Shown here: positions 8,128 to 17,918 of the stretch, one piece after another
Numbering within the stretch: the first letter of the stretch is position 1
How the letters are laid out: each line of letters begins with the position of its first letter
Source of the DNA: Streptomyces sp. NBC_00425
GTDB taxonomy: Bacteria; Actinomycetota; Actinomycetes; Streptomycetales; Streptomycetaceae
NCBI RefSeq assembly: GCF_036030735.1
Contig: NZ_CP107928.1
Span: 7,688,001-7,752,000, forward strand
Direction of reading: 5' to 3'
DNA: 64,000 nt
Program-made: the position numbers and the translations under genes
The notes under the pieces: model-generated
Told to the model about the DNA's origin: nothing
The model's input: only the letters and a program-made list of their open reading frames with translations
Database searches by the model: none

Positions 8128-9243
8128 ATGAGTGTCGGCACGAACAGCGCACCGGGAGCGGCCCGATCCGCCGGTGACCTGGCCGAACTCGGCATAGACC
8201 CCGACGACCTGCCCGACGGGCTCGTCGTCGCCGACGAGCACGGGCACGTCGTCTGCTTCAACGCCGCGGCGCAGCGCATCACCACCGTCGCCGCCGCGGA
8301 CGCCCTCGGACAGCGCCTCGACAAGGCCCTGCCGCTGGAGGACCTCGAAGGCCGCCGCTGGTGGCAGCTCACCGACCCCTACGGCGGCCTCGCCATCCGC
8401 GTCGGCCAGCCCGAGCGCAACCTGCTGCTGCCGGGCGGCCGCGAGGTGCTCGTCTCGGTGCGCTACGTCCGCACCGAACCCACCGGCCCCGTCCGCCGGG
8501 TCGTCGTCTCGATCCGCGACACCGAGGCCCGCCGCCGCACCGAACGCAGCCACGCCGAGCTGATCGCCACCGTCGCCCACGAGCTGCGCTCGCCCCTGAC
8601 CTCGGTCAAGGGCTTCACCGCCACCCTGCTCGCCAAGTGGTCGCGGTTCACCGACGACCAGAAGCGGCTGATGCTGGAGACCGTCGACGCCGACGCCGAC
8701 CGGGTCACCCGTCTCATCGCCGAACTGCTCGACATCTCGCGCATCGACTCGGGGCGGCTGGAGGTGCGCCGCCAGCCCGTCGACATGGGCGCCGCCGTGG
8801 GACGGCACATCCAGGCCTACGTGGCCGCCGGACAGCCCGCCGACCGGTTCCTGCTGCGCATCGAGCAGCCGCTGCCCGCCCTGTGGGCCGACCCCGACAA
8901 GGTCGACCAGGTCCTCAGCAACCTCATCGAAAATGCCGTGCGCCACGGCGAGGGAACCGTCACCATTGACGTCACGCCCGCCGCGTCTCCCCGTGAGGGG
9001 GAGGAGACCGGGACCTCGGTCACCGTGAGCGACGAGGGCGCAGGCATCCCGGAGGACTCCATGAACCGCGTGTTCACCCGCTTCTGGCGGGGCAGCAAGC
9101 GCGGCGGCACGGGCCTTGGGCTGTACATCGTCAAGGGCATCGTCGAAGCCCACGGCGGTGTCATCACGGTCGGTCGCGCTGCGGGCGGCGGCGCGGAGTT
9201 CCGATTTACGTTGCCCGTGAGCACCCCGGCGTACCTCACCTGA
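8128..9243 (+). CDS. Soluble PAS-domain sensor histidine kinase (orphan)
   Basis: 371 residues without membrane segments. A PAS domain (about 25-125, PDGLVVADEHGHVVCFNAAAQRI) is followed by a HisKA dimerisation domain with His151 (VAHELRSPLTSVKGF) and a HATPase_c domain with N (LIENAVRHG), G1 (VSDEGAGIPE) and G2 (GGTGLGLYIVKGIVEAHGG) boxes. The kinase would autophosphorylate on His151 in response to an intracellular cue read by the PAS domain. No response regulator is adjacent, so its partner is elsewhere. Confidence 0.93.
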   Translation: MSVGTNSAPGAARSAGDLAELGIDPDDLPDGLVVADEHGHVVCFNAAAQRITTVAAADALGQRLDKALPLEDLEGRRWWQLTDPYGGLAIRVGQPERNLLLPGGREVLVSVRYVRTEPTGPVRRVVVSIRDTEARRRTERSHAELIATVAHELRSPLTSVKGFTATLLAKWSRFTDDQKRLMLETVDADADRVTRLIAELLDISRIDSGRLEVRRQPVDMGAAVGRHIQAYVAAGQPADRFLLRIEQPLPALWADPDKVDQVLSNLIENAVRHGEGTVTIDVTPAASPREGEETGTSVTVSDEGAGIPEDSMNRVFTRFWRGSKRGGTGLGLYIVKGIVEAHGGVITVGRAAGGGAEFRFTLPVSTPAYLT

Positions 9244-9394
9244 GAACGGCCGGGCGGCCCGCGGGCGCGTTCGCACACCTCCACCCCGTTAGACTCGGCC
9301 ATTGGCACCTTTGTGTCCCAGGGACGGCCCTCTGACCTCTGCATGAGTCGGTGACGGGGACCTTCAGCCAGACAATCGGAAGACACGGGAAGAG

Positions 9395-10516
9395 ATGTCG
9401 GCACCGAATAAGTCGTACGACCCGGTAGAGGTCGAGGCCTTGAAACCGGAAGAGATCGAGCGCATGCGGGACGAGGCGCTCGCCGCCTTCGCCGCCGCGG
9501 ACTCCCTCGACGCGCTCCAGGAGGCCAAGGTCGCCCACACCGGCGGCGCCTCCCCGCTGGCCCTGGCCAACCGCGAGATCGGCGCGCTGCCGCCGCACGC
9601 CAAGGCCGCCGCCGGCAAGCTGGTCGGCCAGGCCAGGGGCGCCGTGAACAAGGCCCTCGCCACGCGCCAGGAAGAGCTGGAGGCCGAGCGCGACCAGCGT
9701 GTCCTGGTCGAGGAGGCGGTGGACGTCACACTGCCCTACGACCGCGTGCCGGCCGGCGCCCGCCACCCGCTCACCACACTGTCGGAGCGCATCGAGGACG
9801 TCTTCGTGGCCATGGGCTACGAGGTCGCCGAGGGCCCGCAGGTCGAGGCCGAGTGGTTCAACTTCGACGCCCTCAACATCGGTCCTGACCACCCGGCCCG
9901 CGGCGAGGCCGACACCTTCTTCGTGCAGGGCCCCGACGGCGGCACCGAGTCCGGCGTCGTGCTGCGCACCCACACCTCGCCCGTGCAGATCCGCTCGCTG
10001 CTGTCGCGCGAGCTGCCGGTGTACGTGATCTGCCCCGGCCGCGTGTACCGCACCGACGAGCTGGACGCCACCCACACCCCGGTCTTCCACCAGGTGGAAC
10101 TGCTCGCCGTCGACGAGGGCCTCACCATGGCCGACCTCAAGGGCACCCTGGACCACATGGTCCAGTCGCTGTTCGGCGAGGGCATGAAGACCCGGCTGCG
10201 GCCGAACTTCTTCCCCTTCACCGAGCCGTCCGCCGAGATGGACATGGTCTGCTACGTCTGCCGCGGCGAGTCCGTCGGCAACCCCGACCGGCCGTGCCGC
10301 ACCTGCTCCAGCGAGGGCTGGATCGAGCTGGGCGGCTGCGGCATGGTCAACCCCAAGGTGCTGGCCGCCTGCGGCGTCGACCCGGAGAAGTACAGCGGGT
10401 TCGCGTTCGGGTTCGGCATCGAGCGGATGCTGATGTTCCGCCACAACGTCGAAGACATGCGAGACATGGTCGAGGGTGACGTCCGGTTCACCCGGCCGTT
10501 CGGGATGGAGATCTGA
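9395..10516 (+). CDS. pheS: Phenylalanine--tRNA ligase alpha subunit
   Basis: 373 residues. An N-terminal coiled-coil tRNA-binding arm is followed by the class II catalytic core with motif 2 ([18 protein letters not shown]) and motif 3 ([20 protein letters not shown]), and a Cys cluster (CYVCRGE...CRTCSSEGW). It aminoacylates tRNA-Phe as an alpha2beta2 enzyme with PheT. The stop overlaps the pheT start (TGATG at 10514-10518), indicating translational coupling. A leader of about 150 bases precedes it; I see no Phe-rich leader peptide or T-box. Confidence 0.98.
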   Translation: MSAPNKSYDPVEVEALKPEEIERMRDEALAAFAAADSLDALQEAKVAHTGGASPLALANREIGALPPHAKAAAGKLVGQARGAVNKALATRQEELEAERDQRVLVEEAVDVTLPYDRVPAGARHPLTTLSERIEDVFVAMGYEVAEGPQVEAEWFNFDALNIGPDHPARGEADTFFVQGPDGGTESGVVLRTHTSPVQIRSLLSRELPVYVICPGRVYRTDELDATHTPVFHQVELLAVDEGLTMADLKGTLDHMVQSLFGEGMKTRLRPNFFPFTEPSAEMDMVCYVCRGESVGNPDRPCRTCSSEGWIELGGCGMVNPKVLAACGVDPEKYSGFAFGFGIERMLMFRHNVEDMRDMVEGDVRFTRPFGMEI

Positions 10517-13038
10517 TGCGGGTCCCGCTTTCCTGGCTGCGGGAGTACGTCGACCTGCCGGCCACCGAGACCGGCCGTGACGTGCAGGCGAAGCTCGTGT
10601 CGGCCGGCCTCGAGGTCGAGACCGTCGAGCACCTCGGAGCCGACCTGAAGGGCCCGCTCGTCGTGGGCCGGGTGCTCACCATCGAGGAGCTCGAGGGCTT
10701 CAAGAAGCCGATCCGCTTCTGCACCGTCGACGTCGGCACCGCCAACGGCACGGGTGAGCCGCAGGAGATCGTCTGCGGCGCCCGCAACTTCGCCGTCGGC
10801 GACAAGGTCGTCGTGGTCCTCCCGGGCGCCGTTCTGCCCGGCGGCTTCGCGATCGCCGCGCGCAAGACGTACGGCAAGACCTCCCACGGCATGATCTGCT
10901 CCGGCGACGAGCTGGGCATGGGCGACGACGGCAGCCACGGCATCATCGTGCTGCCGCCCGAGACCGAGGTCGGCAAGGACGCCATCGAGCTGCTCGAGCT
11001 GGTCGACGAGGTGCTGGACATCGCGGTCACCGCCAACCGCGGCGACTGCCTGTCCATCCGCGGCGTCGCGCGCGAGGCGGCGATCGCCTACGGTCTGCCG
11101 CTGCGCGACCCCGCCCTGATCGACGTGCCCGCCCCGAACGCGTTCGGCTACCCGGTGCAGGTCTCCGAGCCGATGGGCTGCGACCGCTTCACCGCCCGCA
11201 CCGTCACCGGACTGAGCCCCGAGGCGCGCTCCCCGATCTGGCTCACGCGCAGGCTCCAGAAGGTCGGCATGCGCCCGATCTCGCTCGCCGTCGACATCAC
11301 CAACTACGTGATGATGGAGATCGGCCAGCCGCTGCACGCCTACGACCGCTCGCAGGTGCAGGGCACGATCGGGGTGCGCCGCGCCGGGGAGGGCGAGCGG
11401 ATCGTCACCCTCGACGGAGTGACCCGCACGCTGCACGCCGAGGACCTGGTCATCACCGACGACCGCGGCCCCATCGGCCTGGCGGGCGTCATGGGCGGCG
11501 CCGACACCGAGATCGCCGACCACGACGCCGCGGAGAACGGGGGCGCCTCCACGACCGACGTGGTCATCGAGGCCGCCCACTTCAACGCCGTGTCGATCGC
11601 GCGTACGGCGCGCCGGCACAAGCTGTCCTCGGAGGCGTCCCGGCGCTTCGAGCGAGGCGTCGACCCGCTGGCCGCCGCTGCCGCCGCGCAGCGCACGGTG
11701 GACCTGCTGGTGCTGCTCGCGGGCGGCACCGCCGACGCGGGCGTCACGGAGATCATCGCCCCGTCCGCGCCGCACACGATCAGCGTTCCGGCCGACCACC
11801 CGGACAAGGTCGCGGGCGTGGTGTACGGCCGCGAGACCGTCGTCCGCCGGCTGCAGGAGATCGGCTGCGACGTCTACGGGCAGGACGAGCTGATCGTCAC
11901 CGTCCCGTCCTGGCGGCCCGACCTCGCCGAGGCCAACGACCTGGCGGAGGAGGTCATCCGGCTGGAGGGCTACGAGAACCTGCCGTCCACGCTGCCCAAG
12001 CCGCCGTCGGGCCGCGGTCTCACCCACCGGCAGCGGCTGCACCGGCGGGTCGGCCGTGCGCTGGCCGGCGCCGGCTATGTCGAGGCGCCGAACTACCCGT
12101 TCGTGGGCGAGCAGGTCTTCGACCAGCTCGGCCTCGACGCCGACGACCCGGCCCGCCGTGTCGTGCGGCTCACCAACCCGCTCAACGACGAGGAGCCCGC
12201 GCTCCGCACGTCGCTGCTGCCGGGGCTGCTGGCCGCGCTGCGGCGCAACGACGGCCGGGGCTCGCACGACCTGGCACTCTTCGAGACGGGTCTGGTCTTC
12301 CTCCCGCGCGAGGAGCAGGGCGTCGCCGGTCAGCTGCCGGTCGGCCGCCGTCCCACCGACGAGGAGCTGGCGTCCCTGGACGCCGTGCTGCCCGAGCAGC
12401 CGCGCCATGTCGCCGTCGTCCTCGCGGGCGCCCGCGAGCAGGCCGGCTGGTGGGGCAGGGGCCGTCCGGCGGACTGGGCCGACGCCGTCGAGGCGGCGCG
12501 CACGGTCGCCCGGGAAGCCGGCGTCGAACTGAACGTCCGGGGGGGCCAGTACGGGCCATGGCATCCCGGCCGGTGCGCCGAGTTCGTGGCGGTCGTGGAC
12601 GGCGCGGAGCAGGTCGTCGGTCATGCGGGCGAGCTGCACCCCCGGGTGCTGAAGGCGCTGAGCCTGCCCGCGCGCACCTGCGCGATGGAGCTGGACCTCG
12701 ACGTCCTCGAGGCGGTCGGCGACGACACCCCGCAGGCGCCGGGCATCTCCTCCTTCCCCGTCGCCACGCAGGACGTCGCCCTCGTCGTCGACAGGTTCGT
12801 CCCGCACGCCGAGGTCGAGGCGGCGCTGCGCGAGGGGGCGGGCGAACTGCTGGAGGCCATCCGGCTGTTCGACGTCTACGAGAACGCGGAGCAGCTGGGC
12901 GACGGGCGTAAGTCGCTCGCCTACGCGCTCCGCTTCCGCGCCGCCGACCGGACGCTGACGGTCGACGAGGCGTCGGCGGCGAGGGACGCGGCGGTGGCCC
13001 TGGCCGGTGAGCGCACCGGAGCCGTCCTGCGCGGCTGA
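10516..13038 (+). CDS. pheT: Phenylalanine--tRNA ligase beta subunit
   Basis: 840 residues, full length. An N-terminal EMAP/tRNA-binding domain ([12 protein letters not shown]...CGARNF), B3/B4 domain with editing site ([31 protein letters not shown]), B5, the degenerate synthetase core, and the C-terminal FDX-ACB anticodon-binding domain ([13 protein letters not shown]...[16 protein letters not shown]). The B3/B4 region hydrolyses misacylated Tyr-tRNA-Phe. Start overlaps the pheS stop by one base. Confidence 0.98.
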   Translation: MRVPLSWLREYVDLPATETGRDVQAKLVSAGLEVETVEHLGADLKGPLVVGRVLTIEELEGFKKPIRFCTVDVGTANGTGEPQEIVCGARNFAVGDKVVVVLPGAVLPGGFAIAARKTYGKTSHGMICSGDELGMGDDGSHGIIVLPPETEVGKDAIELLELVDEVLDIAVTANRGDCLSIRGVAREAAIAYGLPLRDPALIDVPAPNAFGYPVQVSEPMGCDRFTARTVTGLSPEARSPIWLTRRLQKVGMRPISLAVDITNYVMMEIGQPLHAYDRSQVQGTIGVRRAGEGERIVTLDGVTRTLHAEDLVITDDRGPIGLAGVMGGADTEIADHDAAENGGASTTDVVIEAAHFNAVSIARTARRHKLSSEASRRFERGVDPLAAAAAAQRTVDLLVLLAGGTADAGVTEIIAPSAPHTISVPADHPDKVAGVVYGRETVVRRLQEIGCDVYGQDELIVTVPSWRPDLAEANDLAEEVIRLEGYENLPSTLPKPPSGRGLTHRQRLHRRVGRALAGAGYVEAPNYPFVGEQVFDQLGLDADDPARRVVRLTNPLNDEEPALRTSLLPGLLAALRRNDGRGSHDLALFETGLVFLPREEQGVAGQLPVGRRPTDEELASLDAVLPEQPRHVAVVLAGAREQAGWWGRGRPADWADAVEAARTVAREAGVELNVRGGQYGPWHPGRCAEFVAVVDGAEQVVGHAGELHPRVLKALSLPARTCAMELDLDVLEAVGDDTPQAPGISSFPVATQDVALVVDRFVPHAEVEAALREGAGELLEAIRLFDVYENAEQLGDGRKSLAYALRFRAADRTLTVDEASAARDAAVALAGERTGAVLRG

Positions 13039-13053
13039 CCTGGGCGGACCACA

Positions 13054-13105
13054 CCGACGGCGCGGCCCCTTCTCCTTCGCGGGGAGCGGGGGACCGCGCC
13101 GTCGG
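13054..13105 (+). terminator. Terminator hairpin after pheT
   Basis: A 12-bp stem CCGACGGCGCGG (13054-13065) / CCGCGCCGTCGG (13094-13105); the 28-base loop contains its own CCCC/GGGG pairing. Located 15 bases after the pheT stop. Confidence 0.75.
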
Positions 13106-13120
13106 CCGTGTGACCCGAAT

Positions 13121-13162
13121 CGCCGGGCCGTCGCTTTTCGAGGGGGAGCCGACGGCCCGGCG
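13121..13162. terminator. Second strong hairpin downstream of pheT
   Basis: A perfect 13-bp stem CGCCGGGCCGTCG (13121-13133) / CGACGGCCCGGCG (13150-13162) with a 16-base loop. Two stable hairpins in tandem close the pheST unit and insulate the downstream regulator gene. Confidence 0.6.
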
Positions 13163-13306
13163 AACCTCTTGCGAGGCATTCCAGTCAAACCGACCGGAAA
13201 CACTCGGCGACAGTGCGCGCACCCCGTGATTGCACGCATTCCCTTCGCACCCCGTGTGAAGGCCGGACCACTAGGCTGACGGCACCGAGGTACCGGGGGG
13301 CCACAC

Positions 13307-14647
13307 ATGCAGCCCAACACTCTGCTCGACGCGATCCTGGACGAGGCGGGCATCTCGCACGCGGGCCTCGCCGCCCACGTCAACCAGGCCGGCCGAGCGC
13401 GCGGACTGGCCCTGCGCTACGAGCACACGGCGGTGGCCCGGTGGCTGAAGGGCCAGCGGCCGAGGGGCCAGGTGCCGGACCTGATCTGCGAGGTGCTCGC
13501 GGTCCGGCTGCACCGTCCGGTCACCCTCGACGACATCGGGCTGGGCGTCCCCGGCGAGTCGTCCGCCCCGCACGGCACCTCGCTCTCCGGGTTCGTGGAG
13601 CGGGCCACCGCGCTGTGGCGCTCCGACGAGCAGCAGCGTCCGCACATCCTGGGCGCGCCCGCCGTCACCGGCACGCCTGCGGTGATGCCGGTCTGGGAGT
13701 GGGAGAACCCGCCGGAGGACGTGGACGTCTCGCGCGGCGGCCGGCATCGCGTCACCTCCGCCGACCTGGAGATGCTGCGGGCCGCCCGCACCCACTACGA
13801 GCAGCTGTACCGCAAGGCCGGCGGCATCGCGACCCGCGGCCGAATCGTCGGCTTCCTGAACGCCGAGGCCGCGCCGCTGCTGCGCGGCAGCTACACCGAC
13901 GAGACGGGCCGTCAACTGCACCGTGCGACAGGGGGGTTGGTGGCGGTCGCCGGGATCTGCGCGTACGACTCGGACGCGCACGGACTGGCCCAGCGCTACT
14001 TCCATCAGGCGCTCAGACTGGCGAAGGCCAGCGGGGACCGGGGACTCGGGGCCTACGTCATCGCCCTTCTCGTCAACCAGTCGCTGTTCATGCGGGAGTA
14101 CCGGCAGGCGGTGGCCTTCGCGGAGGCCGCGCTGCGGGCGGCGGGCAAGCACATCACGCCCGCTCTCGCCTCGGATCTGTACGCGATGCAGGCCAAGGCG
14201 TACGCGCACCTCGGCGACGGCACGAGCGCCCTGTCGTGCATCCGGCGTGCAGAGACGGCCGCCGACCGCATCCTGCGCGGACGCGAGCCGGACGAGACGG
14301 GCTATGTCCAGCCGGGCCTGGTCAACGTCCAGGTGGCGGAGGCGCTGCTCAGCCTCGGCGACCTGGCCGCGGCCGCCGAGCACGCGGCGGCGGCCGTCGG
14401 CACCCCGGCGCACGACCGGGGCCGGGTGCACCGGCTGGCCATGCTCAGCACGATCGAGCTGCGGCAGGGCAACTTCGACAAGGCGGTGGTCACCGCGATG
14501 GAGATGGCCGAACAGGCCCGGGGGATGGAGTCGCAACGGCTGCGCGACAGACTGCGGGCGGTGCGCGAACACCTGGTGCGCAGCGGCTGCGCGGGTACCG
14601 CCGAGGCCGCCGAACTCATCGACGGGGCGCTGCGCGTACCGCTGTAG
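13307..14647 (+). CDS. NsdA-like transcriptional/sporulation regulator with TPR repeats
   Basis: 446 residues. The N-terminal about 80 residues look like a divergent helix-turn-helix of XRE type (LLDAILDEAGISHAGLAAHVNQAG...YEHTAVARWLKGQRPRG). The remaining two thirds are alpha-helical with TPR-like repeats (RYFHQALRLAKASGDRGLGAYVIALLVNQSLFMREYRQAVAF is one such region, coded near 14000-14110). This architecture is shared by the Streptomyces NsdA/NsdB group of negative regulators of differentiation and antibiotic production; assignment to that group is from memory of the family, not from a search. Start ATG at 13307 lies after a purine-rich GAGGTACCGGGGGG. Monocistronic. Confidence 0.8.
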   Translation: MQPNTLLDAILDEAGISHAGLAAHVNQAGRARGLALRYEHTAVARWLKGQRPRGQVPDLICEVLAVRLHRPVTLDDIGLGVPGESSAPHGTSLSGFVERATALWRSDEQQRPHILGAPAVTGTPAVMPVWEWENPPEDVDVSRGGRHRVTSADLEMLRAARTHYEQLYRKAGGIATRGRIVGFLNAEAAPLLRGSYTDETGRQLHRATGGLVAVAGICAYDSDAHGLAQRYFHQALRLAKASGDRGLGAYVIALLVNQSLFMREYRQAVAFAEAALRAAGKHITPALASDLYAMQAKAYAHLGDGTSALSCIRRAETAADRILRGREPDETGYVQPGLVNVQVAEALLSLGDLAAAAEHAAAAVGTPAHDRGRVHRLAMLSTIELRQGNFDKAVVTAMEMAEQARGMESQRLRDRLRAVREHLVRSGCAGTAEAAELIDGALRVPL

Positions 14648-14723
14648 AGGGGACCGGCCACCACCGTCGCCGCATGGTTCCTGCTGCGATATTGCCACTT
14701 ACTCGACGGAAGGTGGCAGAACC

Positions 14724-15254
14724 GTGCAGTGGACGAAACAGAACGAGCAAACCGTGTATGAAAACCGCTGGTTCAGCGTCAATCTGGCAGATGTGGAGCT
14801 GCCCGACGGCCGGCACCTCGACCACTTCCTCATACGGCTGAGGCCGGTCGCCGTGGCCACGGTCGTGAACCCGGCGAACGAGGTGCTCCTGCTGTGGCGC
14901 CACCGTTTCATCACCGACAGCTGGGGCTGGGAGCTCGCGGCGGGCGTGGTCGAGGACGGCGAGGACGTCGCCCGCGCCGCCGCCAGGGAACTCGAGGAGG
15001 AGACCGGCTGGCGGCCGGGGCCGCTGCGCCATCTGATGAGCGTGGAGCCGTCCAACGGGCTCACCGACGCCGTCCACCACATCTACTGGTCGGACCGCGG
15101 GGAGTACGTGGGGCACCCGGTGGACGACTTCGAGTCGGACCGCCGCGAGTGGGTCCCGCTGCAGGTCGTTCCCGACCTGGTCGCCCGTGGGGAGGTCCCG
15201 GCCGCCAACATGGCGGCGGCGCTGATGCTGCTGCACCACCACAGGATCGGCTGA
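14724..15254 (+). CDS. Nudix hydrolase (ADP-ribose pyrophosphatase-like)
   Basis: 176 residues. The Nudix box is complete (GVVEDGEDVARAAARELEEE then TGW, coded about 14944-15012), binding the divalent metals that hydrolyse a nucleoside diphosphate linked to X. The N-terminal strand region (NEQTVYENRWFSVNLADVELPDG) matches the ADP-sugar type. Start GTG at 14724 was chosen because homology begins there and GGAAGGTGG lies upstream; the longer open frame before it is a shadow of the regulator gene. Confidence 0.9.
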   Translation: MQWTKQNEQTVYENRWFSVNLADVELPDGRHLDHFLIRLRPVAVATVVNPANEVLLLWRHRFITDSWGWELAAGVVEDGEDVARAAARELEEETGWRPGPLRHLMSVEPSNGLTDAVHHIYWSDRGEYVGHPVDDFESDRREWVPLQVVPDLVARGEVPAANMAAALMLLHHHRIG

Positions 15255-15331
15255 GCCCCCGTGCCGCCCGACCCGGCGAGCCTGCTCGGGTGCGCGTGGG
15301 GGCGCGAGCACACCCGGCGGATGAACGCCGA

Positions 15332-15361
15332 GGGCCCGGCGCTCCGCGAAGCGCCGGGCCC
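15332..15361. terminator. Bidirectional terminator
   Basis: A perfect 12-bp stem GGGCCCGGCGCT (15332-15343) / AGCGCCGGGCCC (15350-15361) with loop CCGCGA. It separates the convergent Nudix and 3-hydroxyacyl-CoA dehydrogenase genes. Confidence 0.85.
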
Positions 15362-15381
15362 GTCCCGCAGGGCGGAGACGG

Positions 15382-16239
15382 TCAGTACGTGTAGAAGCCC
15401 GAGCCGGTCTTGCGGCCCAGCCGGCCCGCGTCGACCATCCGCTGGAGCAGCGGGGGAGCGGCGTACAGCGGCTCCTTGTACTCGTCGTACATGCTCTGCG
15501 CCACCGAGGCCACGGTGTCCAGGCCGATCAGGTCGGACAGCTTGAGCGGGCCCATCGGGTGGGCGCAGCCCATCTCCATGCCGTTGTCGATGTCCTCGCG
15601 GCTGGCGATGCCCGTCTCGAACATCCTGATCGCGGAGAGCAGATACGGGATCAGCAGGGCGTTGACCACGAAGCCGGAGCGGTCCTGGGCGCGGATCGCG
15701 TGCTTGCCCAGCACCTTCTCCGCGAACAGCTGCGCGCGGCCGAGCGTGCCCTCGGAGGTGGTCAGCGCCGGGATCAGCTCGACGAGCTTCTGTACCGGGG
15801 CCGGGTTGAAGAAGTGGATGCCGACGACCTGGTCGGGCCGCGAGGTGGCGACCGCCAGCTTCACCAGCGGGATGGAGGAGGTGTTGGAGGCGAGGATCGC
15901 GTCCGGGCGGGTCACCACCTGGTCGAGGACCTGGAAGATCTCCGTCTTGACCTGCTCGTTCTCCACCACCGCCTCGACCACCAGGTCGCGGTCGGCGAAC
16001 TCGCCGAGGTCCGTGGTGAAGCTCAGGCGCGCCAGCGTCGCGTCGCGCTCCTCCTCGGAGATCTTGCCGCGCTCGGCGGCCTTGGCCAGGGAGTTGAACA
16101 GCCGGGTACGGCCGATCTCCAGGGCTTCGCCGGTGGTCTCGGCGACCTTGACGTCGAGACCGGCGCGGGCGCAGACCTCGGCGATGCCCGCCCCCATCTG
16201 GCCGCAGCCCACCACTCCGACCCGTTCGATGTCGGTCAC
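15382..16239 (-). CDS. 3-hydroxybutyryl-CoA dehydrogenase
   Basis: 285 residues. The N-terminal Rossmann fold (RVGVVGCGQMGAGIAEVCARAGLDV) binds NAD(P), and the C-terminal 3-hydroxyacyl-CoA dehydrogenase domain carries the catalytic His (GIHFFNPAPVQKLVELI) and the dimer region (GFVVNALLIPYLLSAIRM). It interconverts 3-hydroxybutyryl-CoA and acetoacetyl-CoA in fatty-acid, PHB or ethylmalonyl-CoA metabolism. GTG at 16239 is the likely start (AAAGGGA seven bases upstream); the frame continues 15 codons further to an ATG. In the intergenic region 16318-16331 there is a near-palindrome TTACTAGCAAGTAT that may be an operator. Confidence 0.94.
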   Translation of the reverse strand: MTDIERVGVVGCGQMGAGIAEVCARAGLDVKVAETTGEALEIGRTRLFNSLAKAAERGKISEEERDATLARLSFTTDLGEFADRDLVVEAVVENEQVKTEIFQVLDQVVTRPDAILASNTSSIPLVKLAVATSRPDQVVGIHFFNPAPVQKLVELIPALTTSEGTLGRAQLFAEKVLGKHAIRAQDRSGFVVNALLIPYLLSAIRMFETGIASREDIDNGMEMGCAHPMGPLKLSDLIGLDTVASVAQSMYDEYKEPLYAAPPLLQRMVDAGRLGRKTGSGFYTY

Positions 16240-16419
16240 ATCGTCCCTTTCGCCGCGCTGACTCGTTGGCAGGAGCACGCCCACCGGATTCCGGCAGGCC
16301 TGCTCCGATCGTGCACGTTACTAGCAAGTATCGATGATCGATCGCCGGGGTGGGGGCATGCTGGGGCCCGACACGATCCGTGACCGTACGGATCCGCGGA
16401 GTATGTGGGGATGTGTGCG

Positions 16420-17640
16420 ATGGGGCGACTGACCCGGCGGGCGTTCGCGCTGGCAGCGCTGTCGGCGTTCACCACGACGGGTGCGGCGGCCGCTCCCGCG
16501 GGGGAGCGAAGAGCGACGACCGAGATGCGGGGGATGTGGCTGGCGACCGTCTCCAACCGTGACTGGCCGTCCCGCTCCGGCCTGTCCGCGGCGACGCAGC
16601 GCGCCGAACTGATCGCGTTGCTCGACCTGGCGGTCAGCCGACGGCTCAACACGGTGGTCTTCCAGGTGCGGCCCACGGCCGACGCGCTGTGGCCCTCGCC
16701 GTACGAGCCGTGGTCCCAGGTGCTCACCGGCGTCCAGGGCCGCTCGCCCGGCTGGGACCCGCTGGGCACGGCCGTCACGGAGGCCCACGCGCGCGGCCTC
16801 CAGCTGCACGCCTGGTTCAACCCCTACCGCGTCGCCACCCACGACGACCCCACGAGGCTCGTCGCCGCCCATCCCGCACGCAGGAATCCGCACTGGGTGG
16901 TCCCGTTCGGCGGGAGGCTCTACTACAACCCCGGCCTGCCCGAGGTCCGCGCCTTCGTCCAGGACGCCATCCTGGACGCGGTCCGCAAGTACCCCCTGGA
17001 CGCCGTGCACTTCGACGACTACTTCTACCCCTACCCGGTGGCCGGCCAGACCTTCGACGACGAGGCCGCCTACGACGCCCACGGCGGCGCCTTCTCCAGC
17101 CGGGCCGCCTGGCGGCGCGACAACGTCGACCGGCTGGTGCTGGAGACCGCCGCCCGGATCAAGGCCGTACGGCCCACGACCCAGTTCGGCATCAGCCCGT
17201 TCGGGGTGTGGCGCAACGCCTCCACCGACCCGCGCGGCTCCGCCACCCGGGCGCTGCAGTCCTACGACGACATCCACGCCGACACCCGCAAGTGGGTCCG
17301 GCAGGGCTGGATCGACTACGTCGTGCCGCAGCTCTACTGGAACATCGGGCTGTCGGTCGCCGACTACGCCGAGCTCGTGCCCTGGTGGGCGGAGGTGGCG
17401 AAGGGCAGCCGCACCCGTCTGTACATCGGCGAGGCCCTCTACCGGGCGGGCGATCCCACACAGCCCGCGGCCTGGCAGGACCCGGCCGAGCTGTCCGACC
17501 ACCTCGATCTGGCGGCCCGGCACCCCGAGGTGCGCGGCCACGTGTTCTTCGCCGCCAAGGACATGCGGACGGACCGGATCGGGGCGATGGCGCGCGTGGT
17601 CGCCGACCACTACCCGAGGCGGGCGGAGCCTCCGCGGTGA
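16420..17640 (+). CDS. Secreted GHL10 (DUF187/YngK-like) glycoside hydrolase family protein
   Basis: About 406 residues with a twin-arginine signal peptide (RLTRRAFALAALSAFTTTGAAAA) and a TIM-barrel GHL10 domain: MRGMWLATVSNRDWPS, NTVVFQVRPTADALWPS, HAWFNPYRVA, DAVHFDDYFYPYP, QFGISPFGVWRN. Substrate unknown; relatives are proposed to act on cell-wall or extracellular glycans. Three in-frame starts compete (GTG 16405, ATG 16411, ATG 16420); 16420 gives the most typical Tat N-region and has GTGGGG nine bases upstream. Divergent from the dehydrogenase gene. Confidence 0.88.
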   Translation: MGRLTRRAFALAALSAFTTTGAAAAPAGERRATTEMRGMWLATVSNRDWPSRSGLSAATQRAELIALLDLAVSRRLNTVVFQVRPTADALWPSPYEPWSQVLTGVQGRSPGWDPLGTAVTEAHARGLQLHAWFNPYRVATHDDPTRLVAAHPARRNPHWVVPFGGRLYYNPGLPEVRAFVQDAILDAVRKYPLDAVHFDDYFYPYPVAGQTFDDEAAYDAHGGAFSSRAAWRRDNVDRLVLETAARIKAVRPTTQFGISPFGVWRNASTDPRGSATRALQSYDDIHADTRKWVRQGWIDYVVPQLYWNIGLSVADYAELVPWWAEVAKGSRTRLYIGEALYRAGDPTQPAAWQDPAELSDHLDLAARHPEVRGHVFFAAKDMRTDRIGAMARVVADHYPRRAEPPR

Positions 17641-17668
17641 GCTGCGGCCGCGGAGCCTCCGCGGCGCG

Positions 17669-17872
17669 TCACGGCCGGGGCTCCCCGGCCGTCCTGTGAC
17701 GGATCTCGGTGTCGGGACCGGGCGAGCACACGCCGACGTGTCCGTCCTCGAAGCGGACGCGGTACGGGGGGTTGCCCGCCTGGCCCATCACCTCGAGGAT
17801 CTCGCCGACCTTGTCGTGCTGTCCGACCACCCTGCCGTGCTGGACGAACTGGTCGCCCTCGGTTGCGCGCAT
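17669..17872 (-). CDS. DUF1918 domain-containing small protein
   Basis: 67 residues covering a complete DUF1918 domain (GDQFVQHGRVVGQHDKVGEILEV, PPYRVRFEDGHVGVCSPGPDTEI), a small SH3-like barrel common in actinobacteria. Function unknown. GAGG lies upstream of the start (GGAGGCCCACAGATG). It follows the EamA transporter gene on the same strand after 46 bases and may be co-transcribed. Confidence 0.85.
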   Translation of the reverse strand: MRATEGDQFVQHGRVVGQHDKVGEILEVMGQAGNPPYRVRFEDGHVGVCSPGPDTEIRHRTAGEPRP

Positions 17873-17918
17873 CTGTGGGCCTCCTCACCGGGTGCGGGAG
17901 CGGCGCCGCGTTTCTGGA

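Noticed and set aside
9244..9394. T-box or Phe leader peptide before pheST
   Set aside because: No T-box sequence and no run of Phe codons; the only short ORF (ATGAGTCGGTGA) is three codons long.
10252..13383. Antisense open frame of about 1040 codons opposite pheT
   Set aside because: Shadow of pheT, with no domain or ribosome site.
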